From DAOUBA01 sp034432855 (lineage in GTDB: Bacteria > Chloroflexota > Anaerolineae > B4-G1), in NCBI GenBank assembly GCA_034432855.1, contig DAOUBA010000219.1, forward strand, positions 1 to 6,460: DNA of 6,460 nucleotides. Reading direction: 5' to 3'. The notes below the pieces were generated by a model. The model had not been told where the DNA came from and did no database searches. It saw nothing but the letters and a program-made list of their open reading frames with translations. Made by a program: the position numbers and the translations under genes. Positions 1 to 5,213 of this stretch are shown piece after piece; position 1 is the first letter of the stretch, and every line of letters starts with the position of its first letter.

Positions 1-20
1 CCGCACCCCCACAAAAAATT

Positions 21-60
21 CCCCCCTTCCCTGGGGAAGGGGGGCCAGGGGGGATGGGGG
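21..60. repeat. GC-rich intergenic hairpin repeat with G-run tail (left copy)
   Basis: Positions 21-30 and 35-44 form a perfect 10-bp inverted repeat (CCCCCCTTCC / GGAAGGGGGG) with a 4-nt loop. A G-rich tail follows on the plus strand. The G-runs at 33-36, 39-44, 48-53 and 56-60 fit a G-quadruplex pattern. Read on the minus strand, the hairpin is followed by AATTTTTT, so it could also act as a back-up terminator for the genes to the right. A related element lies inverted at the right edge of the window. Repeats of this style are common between genes in Chloroflexi-type genomes; that link is from general knowledge. No protein is encoded here. Confidence 0.65.
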
Positions 61-213
61 CCAACAGAGCCGTTATGAGTTCCAGAACGCGATTTTTCGA
101 GGCCGCGAAAGTGTAAACCAATTTCATCCGGAAAATGAACCGTCCCGTAAAGCAATTCCGTATCAGACAACCACGCCAATATCGGGAATTGTGTCCTCCT
201 CTCCACATCCGAC
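61..213. other. Non-coding spacer downstream of the ribosomal operon
   Basis: I see no credible gene here. The short plus-strand frames that cross this stretch run on antisense into rplT and have no ribosome binding site. The one structural hint is a 7-bp inverted repeat, CAATTCC (153-159) and GGAATTG (185-191), with a 25-nt loop, which is weak. I found no convincing promoter on either strand. The base composition is less GC-rich than in the genes nearby. Confidence 0.5.
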
Positions 214-247
214 AAAAAAACAAGGGAGCACACATTTGGCTCCCTTG
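214..247 (-). terminator. Intrinsic terminator of infC-rpmI-rplT
   Basis: On the minus strand the transcript forms a perfect 9-bp stem, CAAGGGAGC / GCTCCCTTG (arms 239-247 and 221-229), with a 9-nt loop. Seven T residues follow directly (A-run at 214-220 on the plus strand). This is a textbook Rho-independent terminator, 27 nt beyond the rplT stop codon. It marks the end of the translation operon. On the plus strand the stem lacks a good T-run, so it should act in one direction. Confidence 0.93.
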
Positions 248-274
248 TCGTCTCCTTTTACGGATTTCTACATG

Positions 275-628
275 TTACCGGCCCGTACCCCTCGCCACTT
301 CCGCCAGCCGGGCGAACGCGGTCGCGTCGCGCACGGCGATATCGGCCAGCATCTTGCGGTCCAACTCCACGCCGGCCTTCTTCAGGCCGCTGATGAAGCG
401 GCTGTAGGAGAGCCCGTTCAACCGGGCGGCCGCGTTGATGCGCGTGATCCACAGCCGCCGCAGGTCGCGCTTCCTGTTGCGACGGTCGCGGTAGGCGTAC
501 CACTGCGCCTTCATCCAGGCTTCGTTGGCGCGGCGGAAATAGAGATGGCGCGTCCGCCAGTAGCCCTTGGTCTGGCGCAAGAGTTTCCTGTGGCGATAAT
601 GCCTGCGAGTTCCTCCTTTGACTCTCAC
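275..628 (-). CDS. rplT: 50S ribosomal protein bL20
   Basis: Ribosomal protein bL20 binds 23S rRNA early in assembly of the large subunit, and in several bacteria it also represses its own operon. The 117 residues match the family length and pattern: a basic N-terminal extension (RVK, then HRKLLRQTKGYW), the core YAYRDRRNRKRDLRRLWITRI, and the signature INAAARLNGLSYSRFISGLKKAGVELDRKMLADIAV. The start is GTG at 626-628, preceded by AAGGAG with 7 nt spacing; this site lies in the last codons of rpmI, 4 nt upstream of the gene. The usual Ala/Pro after the initiator Met is missing (M-RVK). Codons 4-6 read AAAGGAGGA, an internal Shine-Dalgarno-like run. It is the last gene before the terminator at 214-247. 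Confidence 0.97.
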   Translation of the reverse strand: MRVKGGTRRHYRHRKLLRQTKGYWRTRHLYFRRANEAWMKAQWYAYRDRRNRKRDLRRLWITRINAAARLNGLSYSRFISGLKKAGVELDRKMLADIAVRDATAFARLAEVARGTGR

Positions 629-632
629 TGTC

Positions 633-851
633 CTACTCCTTGTACCTCAGATATGGCGCGAGGCGGCGCAGCCGCCGCTGCACGCCCTTTGCTTCCACCA
701 CGAGCATCTCGTCGTACAGGCGCTTGGCGCGCTTGCTCTTCATCCGCCGCAGGTGGGACTTGCCCAACTTGGTGCGCAAAAACTTGCCCTTTCCGCCTTG
801 CGTCAGACGAAATCGCTTAGATGTTGACTTGTGCGTCTTGATCTTTGGCAT
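633..851 (-). CDS. rpmI: 50S ribosomal protein bL35
   Basis: bL35 is a small basic protein of the large ribosomal subunit. The 72-residue product starts with the family signature MPKIKTHKSTSKRFRLTQGGK, followed by the basic GKSHLRRMKSKRAKR segment. It is slightly longer than the common 64-66 residues because of its C-terminal tail (about residues 52-72). The ATG at 849-851 lies inside the 3' end of infC, giving a 35-nt out-of-frame overlap. The nearest purine-rich site is GAGGGAATCGGAGC just before the ATG, which is less ideal than its neighbours' sites. Translation is therefore probably coupled to ribosomes finishing infC. The last codons (AAG GAG TAG) supply the ribosome binding site of rplT. 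Confidence 0.96.
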   Translation of the reverse strand: MPKIKTHKSTSKRFRLTQGGKGKFLRTKLGKSHLRRMKSKRAKRLYDEMLVVEAKGVQRRLRRLAPYLRYKE

Positions 852-1386
852 GCTCCGATTCCCTCTTACTCCCCTTCTTCGACGGCGCCAGCACCATCAG
901 CATCGTGCGCCCTTCCAGGTTGGGTTTCTGTTCGATCACGGCCACGTCCGCGAGTTGCCGGGCCACTTCCATCAGTTCTTCGAGCGCAATCTCAGGGTAG
1001 GTGATCTCGCGGCCACGGAAGCGAATGCGCACCTTCACCTTCATCCCCTCTTCCAACCAGCGCCGGGCATCGCGCAGTTTGAAGGACTTGTGGTGCTCGG
1101 TCGTCTTGGGGCGCAGACGGATCTCCTTGACCTCGATCTGCTTCTGCGCCTTGCGCGCCTCGCGTTCCTTCTTCGCCTGCTGGTACATGAACTTGCCATA
1201 GTCCATGATACGCACGACAGGCGGATCGGCAGACGGCGAGACCTCGACCAGGTCCAACTCTGCCGCGTAGGCAGCCCTCAACGCCTCCGAAACCGTGACC
1301 ACTCCCACGTGATTGCCGTCCGCGTCAATGAGCCGGACCTGTGGAGCCCGGATCTGGTGGTTAATACGGTATTGGGTCTTACTGAT
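817..1386 (-). CDS. infC: Translation initiation factor IF-3 (probable AUC start)
   Basis: IF3 binds the 30S subunit, keeps subunits apart and proofreads the initiator tRNA-start codon pairing. The first conventional start in this frame is GTG at 1308, but translation upstream of it gives the conserved IF3 N-terminus INHQIRAPQVRLIDADG. The frame stays open back to a TGA at 1417-1419. The only near-cognate start behind a ribosome binding site is ATC at 1384-1386, with GGAGGT at 1394-1399 and 7 nt spacing. This gives 189 residues: an N-domain (about 8-75) with VRIMDYGKFMYQQ, a basic helical linker (KKEREARKAQKQ), and a C-domain (about 85-165) with EIRLRP, KVRIRFRGREITYPE and MLMVLAPSKK. A charged tail of about 20 residues overlaps rpmI. 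Rare AUU/AUC/AUA starts are known for infC and allow IF3 to limit its own synthesis. The gene has its own promoter at 1431-1459. Confidence 0.95.
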   Translation of the reverse strand: MSKTQYRINHQIRAPQVRLIDADGNHVGVVTVSEALRAAYAAELDLVEVSPSADPPVVRIMDYGKFMYQQAKKEREARKAQKQIEVKEIRLRPKTTEHHKSFKLRDARRWLEEGMKVKVRIRFRGREITYPEIALEELMEVARQLADVAVIEQKPNLEGRTMLMVLAPSKKGSKRESEHAKDQDAQVNI

Positions 1387-1399
1387 GCGCCTTACCTCC
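1384..1399 (-). promoter_or_regulatory. infC: infC ribosome binding site and AUC start codon
   Basis: On the minus strand, GGAGGT (1394-1399) is followed by a 7-nt spacer and ATC (1384-1386). No ATG, GTG or TTG lies in frame between the upstream stop (1417-1419) and GTG 1308. An ATT at 1363-1365 is also in frame but has no ribosome binding site and would cut off RINHQ-adjacent residues. The non-canonical codon is the likely autoregulation point, because IF3 discriminates against such starts (known for E. coli infC). Confidence 0.85.
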
Positions 1400-1430
1400 G
1401 TGAACTCTCCGACCGGTCAGATGATGAGCG

Positions 1431-1459
1431 ATAATAACACATTTGCAGAAAGGTGTCAA
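1431..1459 (-). promoter_or_regulatory. Sigma70-type promoter of infC-rpmI-rplT
   Basis: The minus strand has a perfect -35 box TTGACA (1454-1459), a 17-nt spacer and a -10 box TATTAT (1431-1436, 5 of 6 consensus bases). The predicted transcription start is near 1424, giving a leader of only about 38 nt before the infC AUC codon. That is too short for the long L20/IF3 leader structures known in Bacillus. The -35 box includes the TGA stop codon (1456-1458) of the patatin gene. Confidence 0.85.
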
Positions 1460-2394
1460 ATCGCTGGCCACGGCGCGCTGGCTGCGACGACCGCCAGCGC
1501 CCGGTCGGTCTCGTCGTTGAGTATCTTGCGTGCCAGTTCGTCGCCGTAGGCCGTGAGTTCGGGGATCTTGCTGACGGCGTCGGTGCCGATCGGCTCCCTC
1601 AGGTCCACCTGGAAGCGGCGAAAGTCGAGTTGCTCGAAGAAGGTGCGTACCAGGTGTACCTGTTGATCGTCAGCGGATTGCAGGAATGCGCCCAGCAGTG
1701 GGCCAATCCAGTCCCAGGCCCAGAAGCGATTGGCATCGCCGGGCCGGAGCGTGTGCGGGCTGCGGCCCGTTCCCAGGCTGATGAGCGTCGTCTCGGTCGG
1801 GTCCCAGTTCAGGCAAAACCGCGCTTCGTAGGCGGCCAGGTAGCAAGGATTGGCATACGCCCCTACCCCGCCGTCCACGTAACGCCCCTCGACCGGCGGA
1901 AAGAGCGTGGGCACGCAGGAAGAGGCCATCACAGCCTTGACCACCGGCCAGGTCGCGTACTCCTCCTTCCACGGCTTGATGAAGCAGGTGCGGTTGGTCA
2001 CCAAGTCAAAGGCAGTAATGACGACATCGGTAGGTGGATCGGCTGACCACAAGTCACCCATCGTCTTGTCGCCAACGTGTTGCCTGAGGCTGGCCTCCAG
2101 CGGCGTAGGGTCGTAGCGATAGCGGGTGAGCGGCCAGAGCGCGCTGCGCCAGGTCCTGCGAAAGATGCTGCTGCCCAGTTCGGTGTAGAGCCTGTGCATC
2201 TGCTCGCCGGGGAGGCCAGCGGCGATGCCGGCGCAGATGATTGCGCCGGTGGAGGTGCCCGCCGCCAGACGGAAGACGTCGTGGGCCTGCTGGCCCAAGT
2301 GGTCCTCCAGAATGGCGAGCGCGCGGGCGATCATGGTGCCACGGATGCCTCCACCATCAATGGCGATGGCCACGTGTTTGCGGAACGGTTTCAT
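1456..2394 (-). CDS. Patatin-like phospholipase / acyl hydrolase
   Basis: Patatin-like enzymes are Ser-Asp dyad lipases that remove acyl chains from membrane lipids. The 312-residue protein has all the parts: the oxyanion loop DGGGIRG (13-19), the nucleophile elbow GTSTG with Ser48, and the catalytic Asp in DGG (174-176). It also has the conserved AFDLVTNR stretch (128-135), ASSCVPTLFPPV (157-168) and SLGTGR (206-211). There is no signal peptide or membrane helix, so it is probably cytoplasmic or peripheral. The ATG overlaps the holA stop codon (ATGA, 2391-2394) and has a strong ribosome binding site, AAGGAGGT at 2401-2408, with 6 nt spacing, which indicates co-translation with holA. Related patatins act as CBASS effectors (CapV), but no nucleotide cyclase gene is nearby, so a housekeeping or unknown lipid role is more likely. 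Its physiological substrate cannot be told from the sequence. Confidence 0.93.
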   Translation of the reverse strand: MKPFRKHVAIAIDGGGIRGTMIARALAILEDHLGQQAHDVFRLAAGTSTGAIICAGIAAGLPGEQMHRLYTELGSSIFRRTWRSALWPLTRYRYDPTPLEASLRQHVGDKTMGDLWSADPPTDVVITAFDLVTNRTCFIKPWKEEYATWPVVKAVMASSCVPTLFPPVEGRYVDGGVGAYANPCYLAAYEARFCLNWDPTETTLISLGTGRSPHTLRPGDANRFWAWDWIGPLLGAFLQSADDQQVHLVRTFFEQLDFRRFQVDLREPIGTDAVSKIPELTAYGDELARKILNDETDRALAVVAASAPWPAI

Positions 2395-3422
2395 CGGCAG
2401 ACCTCCTTGCGTGAACTTTCTGCCGCCAACCCTGCCACCAGCAGGTCGAGCGCGACCTCTGCTTCGATCTCCCCACTCTTGATCGCCGTGTCGGTATCCA
2501 GCAGGTGACGGTACACTGCCTCCAATTGTGCGGCAGTGAAGCAGGTAGTCTGATCGTAGAGTTTGCGCGCCGGGTAGGGATGGATGCCTAACTGTTGGGC
2601 GATGTCCTGCGCAGTAGCCCCCTGCGCTTTGAGTTCGGTGGCCTCGATCAGCAGCCGGAATTGGCGCACGATCATAGCCAGGAGGGCCAGCGGGTGCTCG
2701 CCCATGTCGAGCAGCCGATGGAGCGTGCGGGCGGCGGTGCGCCCGTCGCGCCGGCCCAGCGCATCCACCAAGTCGAAGACCACAGCAGCCTGGGCATAGG
2801 GCACCAGGGTGTCCACATCGGCCCTGGTGATCGGGCGCATGGCATCCGTGTAGGTCACCAGTTTGGCGATCTCCTGATCGAGCAGACGGAGGTCGGCGCC
2901 GACAACGGCAGCCAGTTGCTGAGCGGCCTGGGGTTCGATCGCGCCGCCGTGCTTGCGCACGCGCTTTTCGATCCAGCCCGGCAGCGTCTTGACCTCCGGC
3001 GGATCGAATTGCTTAGCATAGCCGCGCTCGTCTTTCTGGGCCAGTTGGAGGATCGGGTGGTTGGCGGGCAGGGCCTGGTCCTCGATGAAAACGAGGCGGG
3101 TCGTCTCCGGCAGGTGAAGGAGATAATCGGCCAGGGCGGCCAGGAACTCTTTCTGGGCAGCGGGGAGTTCCCGGTCCTTGCGCGGAGCCAGGCGCGTGAG
3201 GAGCCCGTTGACGACGACGAGCCGTTTTTCGGCCAGGAAGGGGATCGCATCGCAGGCATGGCGCAGTTCGGCAAGCGTCAGGCCGGCGCCTTCGAGGACG
3301 GTGGTGTTCAGGTCCACCGTATCGGGCGGGCCCAGCCGGCGCTTGAAATCGGCCAGCGTCTCGGCGCGGGTGAATTCGTCCGTGCCGTGAAAGATGTAGA
3401 AGGTGGGAGTGGGCTTAGGCAT
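2391..3422 (-). CDS. holA: DNA polymerase III subunit delta
   Basis: The delta subunit is part of the clamp loader and opens the sliding beta clamp. The 343-residue length fits the family. The N-terminal part reads FYIFHGTDEF (8-17), the degenerate nucleotide-fold start typical of delta, followed by the clamp-contacting region AIPFLAEKRLVVV (59-71). The middle has ADLRLLDQEIAKLVTY (176-191), and the C-terminal collar domain reads VFDLVDALGRRD, ALLAMIVRQFRLL, then the IAQQLGIHPYPARKL motif and LLDTDTAIKSGE. No Walker A is expected in this subunit. The ATG at 3420-3422 has no evident ribosome binding site; the 27 nt before it are mostly a heptamer repeat, so translation may depend on the preceding gene. 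The stop overlaps the patatin start by 4 nt. Confidence 0.95.
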   Translation of the reverse strand: MPKPTPTFYIFHGTDEFTRAETLADFKRRLGPPDTVDLNTTVLEGAGLTLAELRHACDAIPFLAEKRLVVVNGLLTRLAPRKDRELPAAQKEFLAALADYLLHLPETTRLVFIEDQALPANHPILQLAQKDERGYAKQFDPPEVKTLPGWIEKRVRKHGGAIEPQAAQQLAAVVGADLRLLDQEIAKLVTYTDAMRPITRADVDTLVPYAQAAVVFDLVDALGRRDGRTAARTLHRLLDMGEHPLALLAMIVRQFRLLIEATELKAQGATAQDIAQQLGIHPYPARKLYDQTTCFTAAQLEAVYRHLLDTDTAIKSGEIEAEVALDLLVAGLAAESSRKEVCR

Positions 3423-3426
3423 CCAG

Positions 3427-3450
3427 GTTACGTGTTACGTATTACGTATT
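3427..3450. repeat. Heptamer tandem repeat (RTTACGT), about 3.4 copies
   Basis: The plus strand reads GTTACGT (3427-3433), GTTACGT (3434-3440), ATTACGT (3441-3447) and ATT. It fills nearly the whole gap between the DUF6391-like stop codon (3450-3452) and the holA start (3422). It replaces the place where a holA ribosome binding site would be. Each unit holds an ACGT palindrome. Short heptameric tandem repeats are known between genes in cyanobacteria and other phyla; the role here is unknown. Confidence 0.85.
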
Positions 3451-3989
3451 CACCCCTCGGTGCGCACGTGGTGGATGAGGAGGCCACTCTTGCGCTCCCA
3501 GGTGATGCCGCTGATACGCATATCGCCAACGTCCGCCTCGGTCGTGACCCGAGCCTGGAAAGCGACGCCCAACGGCTGAGCCAGCACGATCCCCATCGTC
3601 GCGACGGTGCAGACGAGCGGCAGACCGGCTAAGCGTTCCCAGAGGTTGCGACGCCGCTGTATCGAGAGCCCTTCGAGTGTCAGAAATGTGCCTATCCCCG
3701 CCAGGATACCTGCGATGGCGAAGTTGGTGCCGCAGTTGGGGTGCACGGCCATCTGTCGCTGGCCGGCGCGCAGCCGGCGCAACCCCTCCTGGGCTGCAGC
3801 GAGCAAGCCCGCGGTGGGGACTTCGCCATAGATGTAAAAGCCCCACGGTGAAGTGCGTCCCACCACCCGTAGGCTGGGATAACGCTCGCCGAGGACGCTG
3901 ATGGTGGCGTGTTCCAGTGCGTGGTTGCGCCGCACGCGCAAGATCAAGGGAAGATTGAGCCAGGTTGTCGGGGAAAGCAGACTGTTCAT
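3450..3989 (-). CDS. DUF6391-like membrane protein of unknown function
   Basis: I match this 179-residue protein to what I recall as DUF6391, found in cyanobacteria and Chloroflexi; its function is unknown. An N-terminal cytoplasmic-type segment carries RRNHALEHATISVL (20-33), containing H23-x-x-E26-H27. It is followed by TSPWGFYIYGEV (46-57), a helix, and the motif AVHPNCGTN (81-89). Two hydrophobic segments follow at about 89-106 and 121-144, separated by a basic QRRRN stretch, and a short C-terminal domain ends the protein. The frame stays open to an ATG at 4082, but I chose the ATG at 3987-3989 because GAGGTG stands just before it (3993-3998), the sequence of the family begins there, and the longer form would overlap the sortase. 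A candidate promoter lies upstream at 4009-4038. The clustered His, Glu and Cys residues suggest metal binding, but this is unproven. Confidence 0.75.
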   Translation of the reverse strand: MNSLLSPTTWLNLPLILRVRRNHALEHATISVLGERYPSLRVVGRTSPWGFYIYGEVPTAGLLAAAQEGLRRLRAGQRQMAVHPNCGTNFAIAGILAGIGTFLTLEGLSIQRRRNLWERLAGLPLVCTVATMGIVLAQPLGVAFQARVTTEADVGDMRISGITWERKSGLLIHHVRTEG

Positions 3990-4008
3990 CGGCACCTCGG
4001 TCAGTAAT

Positions 4009-4038
4009 ATGATACCACGAATGGGGCGAAGCGGCCAA
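4009..4038 (-). promoter_or_regulatory. Candidate promoter for the DUF6391-like gene, holA and patatin
   Basis: On the minus strand, TTGGCC (4033-4038) and TATCAT (4009-4014, 5 of 6 consensus bases) are 18 nt apart. It sits in the 58-nt gap after the sortase. The predicted start near 4002 leaves a very short leader that just includes the GAGGTG ribosome binding site at 3993-3998. I see no terminator between the sortase and this site, so read-through is possible too. Confidence 0.45.
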
Positions 4039-4047
4039 CGACTAACC

Positions 4048-4779
4048 TCATTGATACGGATCACCTGCCTCCGGAAAAGCAATGACGATCAGCCGGTTGC
4101 GCAGACTTCCGTAGGGATGGCAGGTGACGAGGGTGAGGCGCTCGTCGTCGGTGGGCAGGATGTACTGCGCATTCTGGATGCGCACCTCCAGCGGCTGTCC
4201 CCCCTCCGGCAGGATTAGCATCTTGGCGACGGTATACGTATAGGGTACCTCGTTCGCGTAGACGACGATCTCGTCGTCGGTATCGAGTTTGTACAGGTCG
4301 CGGAATACCTCGCCGTTGGTCGCATTGTGGCCATTGAGGACGGTGTTACCGGGTACTCCCAGCGTCGCCGAAGTCTCGTGCCAGCCGGCGGCATACCCGT
4401 CCGGAAGGTTCCACATCGCCTGCGTCCAGCCCTCCACCTCCACCGTGTACCACGAGACCGGCACGATGGGGGCATCCACGCCGATGGCCGGGATGACGAT
4501 GCGGGTAGGCAGGGCAGGAATTGGCGTCGGTGTAGGAACAGGGGTAACTGTGGGAGTGGAGGAGGGGCGAGACGATATCTGCGTGCTCGTCGGAGAAGGA
4601 ATGCAGACCGTCGGCGATAGTGAAGGTGTCGGGGGCGCTGTGGGGACTGTCGCCAGGTAGGAGCGTGCGTAAGGATAAGCCAGGAAGCCTCCAATGACCA
4701 GCAACAGCACACCGCCCCAGATGAGAGCCTGGGCAATCGTCCCGTGTCCCGTCCTTCCTACCGAGTCGAGATCGTGCAT
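4048..4779 (-). CDS. Sortase (cysteine transpeptidase), membrane-anchored
   Basis: Sortases cleave a C-terminal sorting motif in secreted proteins and join them to a cell-surface nucleophile or to each other. This 243-residue protein has a short cytoplasmic N-terminus, one membrane helix (about 17-38), a Pro/Thr/Ser-rich linker (45-92, with TPTVTPVPTPTPIP) and a sortase beta-barrel (about 93-240). The catalytic residues are visible: His151 in VLNGHNAT, Cys220 in LTLVTCHPYG and Arg229 in RNRLIVIAF. The class is not clear; the TLVTCHP form resembles class D/E-like sortases. The ATG at 4777-4779 follows an in-frame TAG 9 nt upstream and has no clear ribosome binding site, so initiation may be weak. 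No protein with a sorting motif is encoded in the window, so its substrates lie elsewhere. It follows the receiver gene by 56 nt and may share its transcript. Confidence 0.93.
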   Translation of the reverse strand: MHDLDSVGRTGHGTIAQALIWGGVLLLVIGGFLAYPYARSYLATVPTAPPTPSLSPTVCIPSPTSTQISSRPSSTPTVTPVPTPTPIPALPTRIVIPAIGVDAPIVPVSWYTVEVEGWTQAMWNLPDGYAAGWHETSATLGVPGNTVLNGHNATNGEVFRDLYKLDTDDEIVVYANEVPYTYTVAKMLILPEGGQPLEVRIQNAQYILPTDDERLTLVTCHPYGSLRNRLIVIAFPEAGDPYQ

Positions 4780-4835
4780 AAGAGTTGTCTACGCTGTTGC
4801 CTGATGGTATCCGGTCTGGTGTAGGTGCAAGCGTG

Positions 4836-5213
4836 CTACTTGTTCAACGTGAGGCCAGGGAGCAGGCGGGCAGCCAGGTCGCGCAATTGGATGAAACTTA
4901 CGGGCTTGATGAGTATCGAATCCGCTTCGCCCGCCAGACTATCGGTCATCTGGGGATGGGCCGTAGCGACGATGACATGGGTGGCTGCCAGCCGCGGATC
5001 GCGGCGAATTCGGCGCAGAATATCCGGCCCAGCCACGCGAGGTAATTGCAGGTCCAGCACCACCACGTCCGGCGTCGTAGCGCTCAGTCGCTCGAGACCC
5101 TCGCTGCCAGAGCGGGCCACGTCGGTTTCATACCCGGCTGACTTGAGCGCCTCGGCGAAGATGACGGCAGAATCGGCATGATCCTCGATGATCAGTGCAG
5201 ACGGCTTGTTCAT
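4836..5213 (-). CDS. Stand-alone response regulator receiver (CheY-like)
   Basis: This 125-residue protein is a single receiver domain. It has the acidic pair Glu10-Asp11 (LIIEDH), the phosphorylation site Asp54 (VVVLDLQLP), Thr84 (VATAH) and Lys103-Pro104 (LIKPV), so it should be phosphorylated by a kinase. There is no DNA-binding or enzymatic output domain; the protein ends just after the last receiver helix. The ATG overlaps the kinase stop codon (ATGA, 5210-5213), and AAGGAGG at 5221-5227 stands 7 nt upstream, so the two proteins are made together and form a cognate pair. Its output must come through protein contact, a phosphorelay, or a partner encoded elsewhere. Confidence 0.95.
   Translation of the reverse strand: MNKPSALIIEDHADSAVIFAEALKSAGYETDVARSGSEGLERLSATTPDVVVLDLQLPRVAGPDILRRIRRDPRLAATHVIVATAHPQMTDSLAGEADSILIKPVSFIQLRDLAARLLPGLTLNK

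Noticed and set aside
191..820. 209-residue plus-strand open frame across rplT and rpmI
   Set aside because: It is antisense to two certain ribosomal protein genes, has a low-complexity Ala/Pro/Arg-rich product and no ribosome binding site.
640..1434. 264-residue plus-strand open frame across rpmI and infC
   Set aside because: It is the reverse-strand shadow of infC and rpmI; the product is His/Leu/Arg-rich with no recognisable domain.
1453..2046. 197-residue plus-strand open frame opposite the patatin gene
   Set aside because: It is a shadow of the patatin gene; no independent coding evidence.
1456..2394. Patatin protein as a CBASS-type defence effector (CapV)
   Set aside because: No cGAS/DncV-like nucleotidyltransferase or accessory genes are in the window, and the gene is coupled to holA.
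2595..3632. 345-residue plus-strand open frame across holA
   Set aside because: It covers holA antisense and runs into the DUF6391-like gene; such frames are usual opposite GC-rich genes.
3990..4082. N-terminal extension of the DUF6391-like protein to the ATG at 4082
   Set aside because: The extension overlaps the sortase end by 35 nt, is not like the family, and the ATG at 3989 has a ribosome binding site.
4497..4650. Plus-strand Gly/Val-rich repeats opposite the sortase linker
   Set aside because: They are only the antisense of the Pro/Thr-rich linker codons (CCN ACN) and not an independent repeat or gene.
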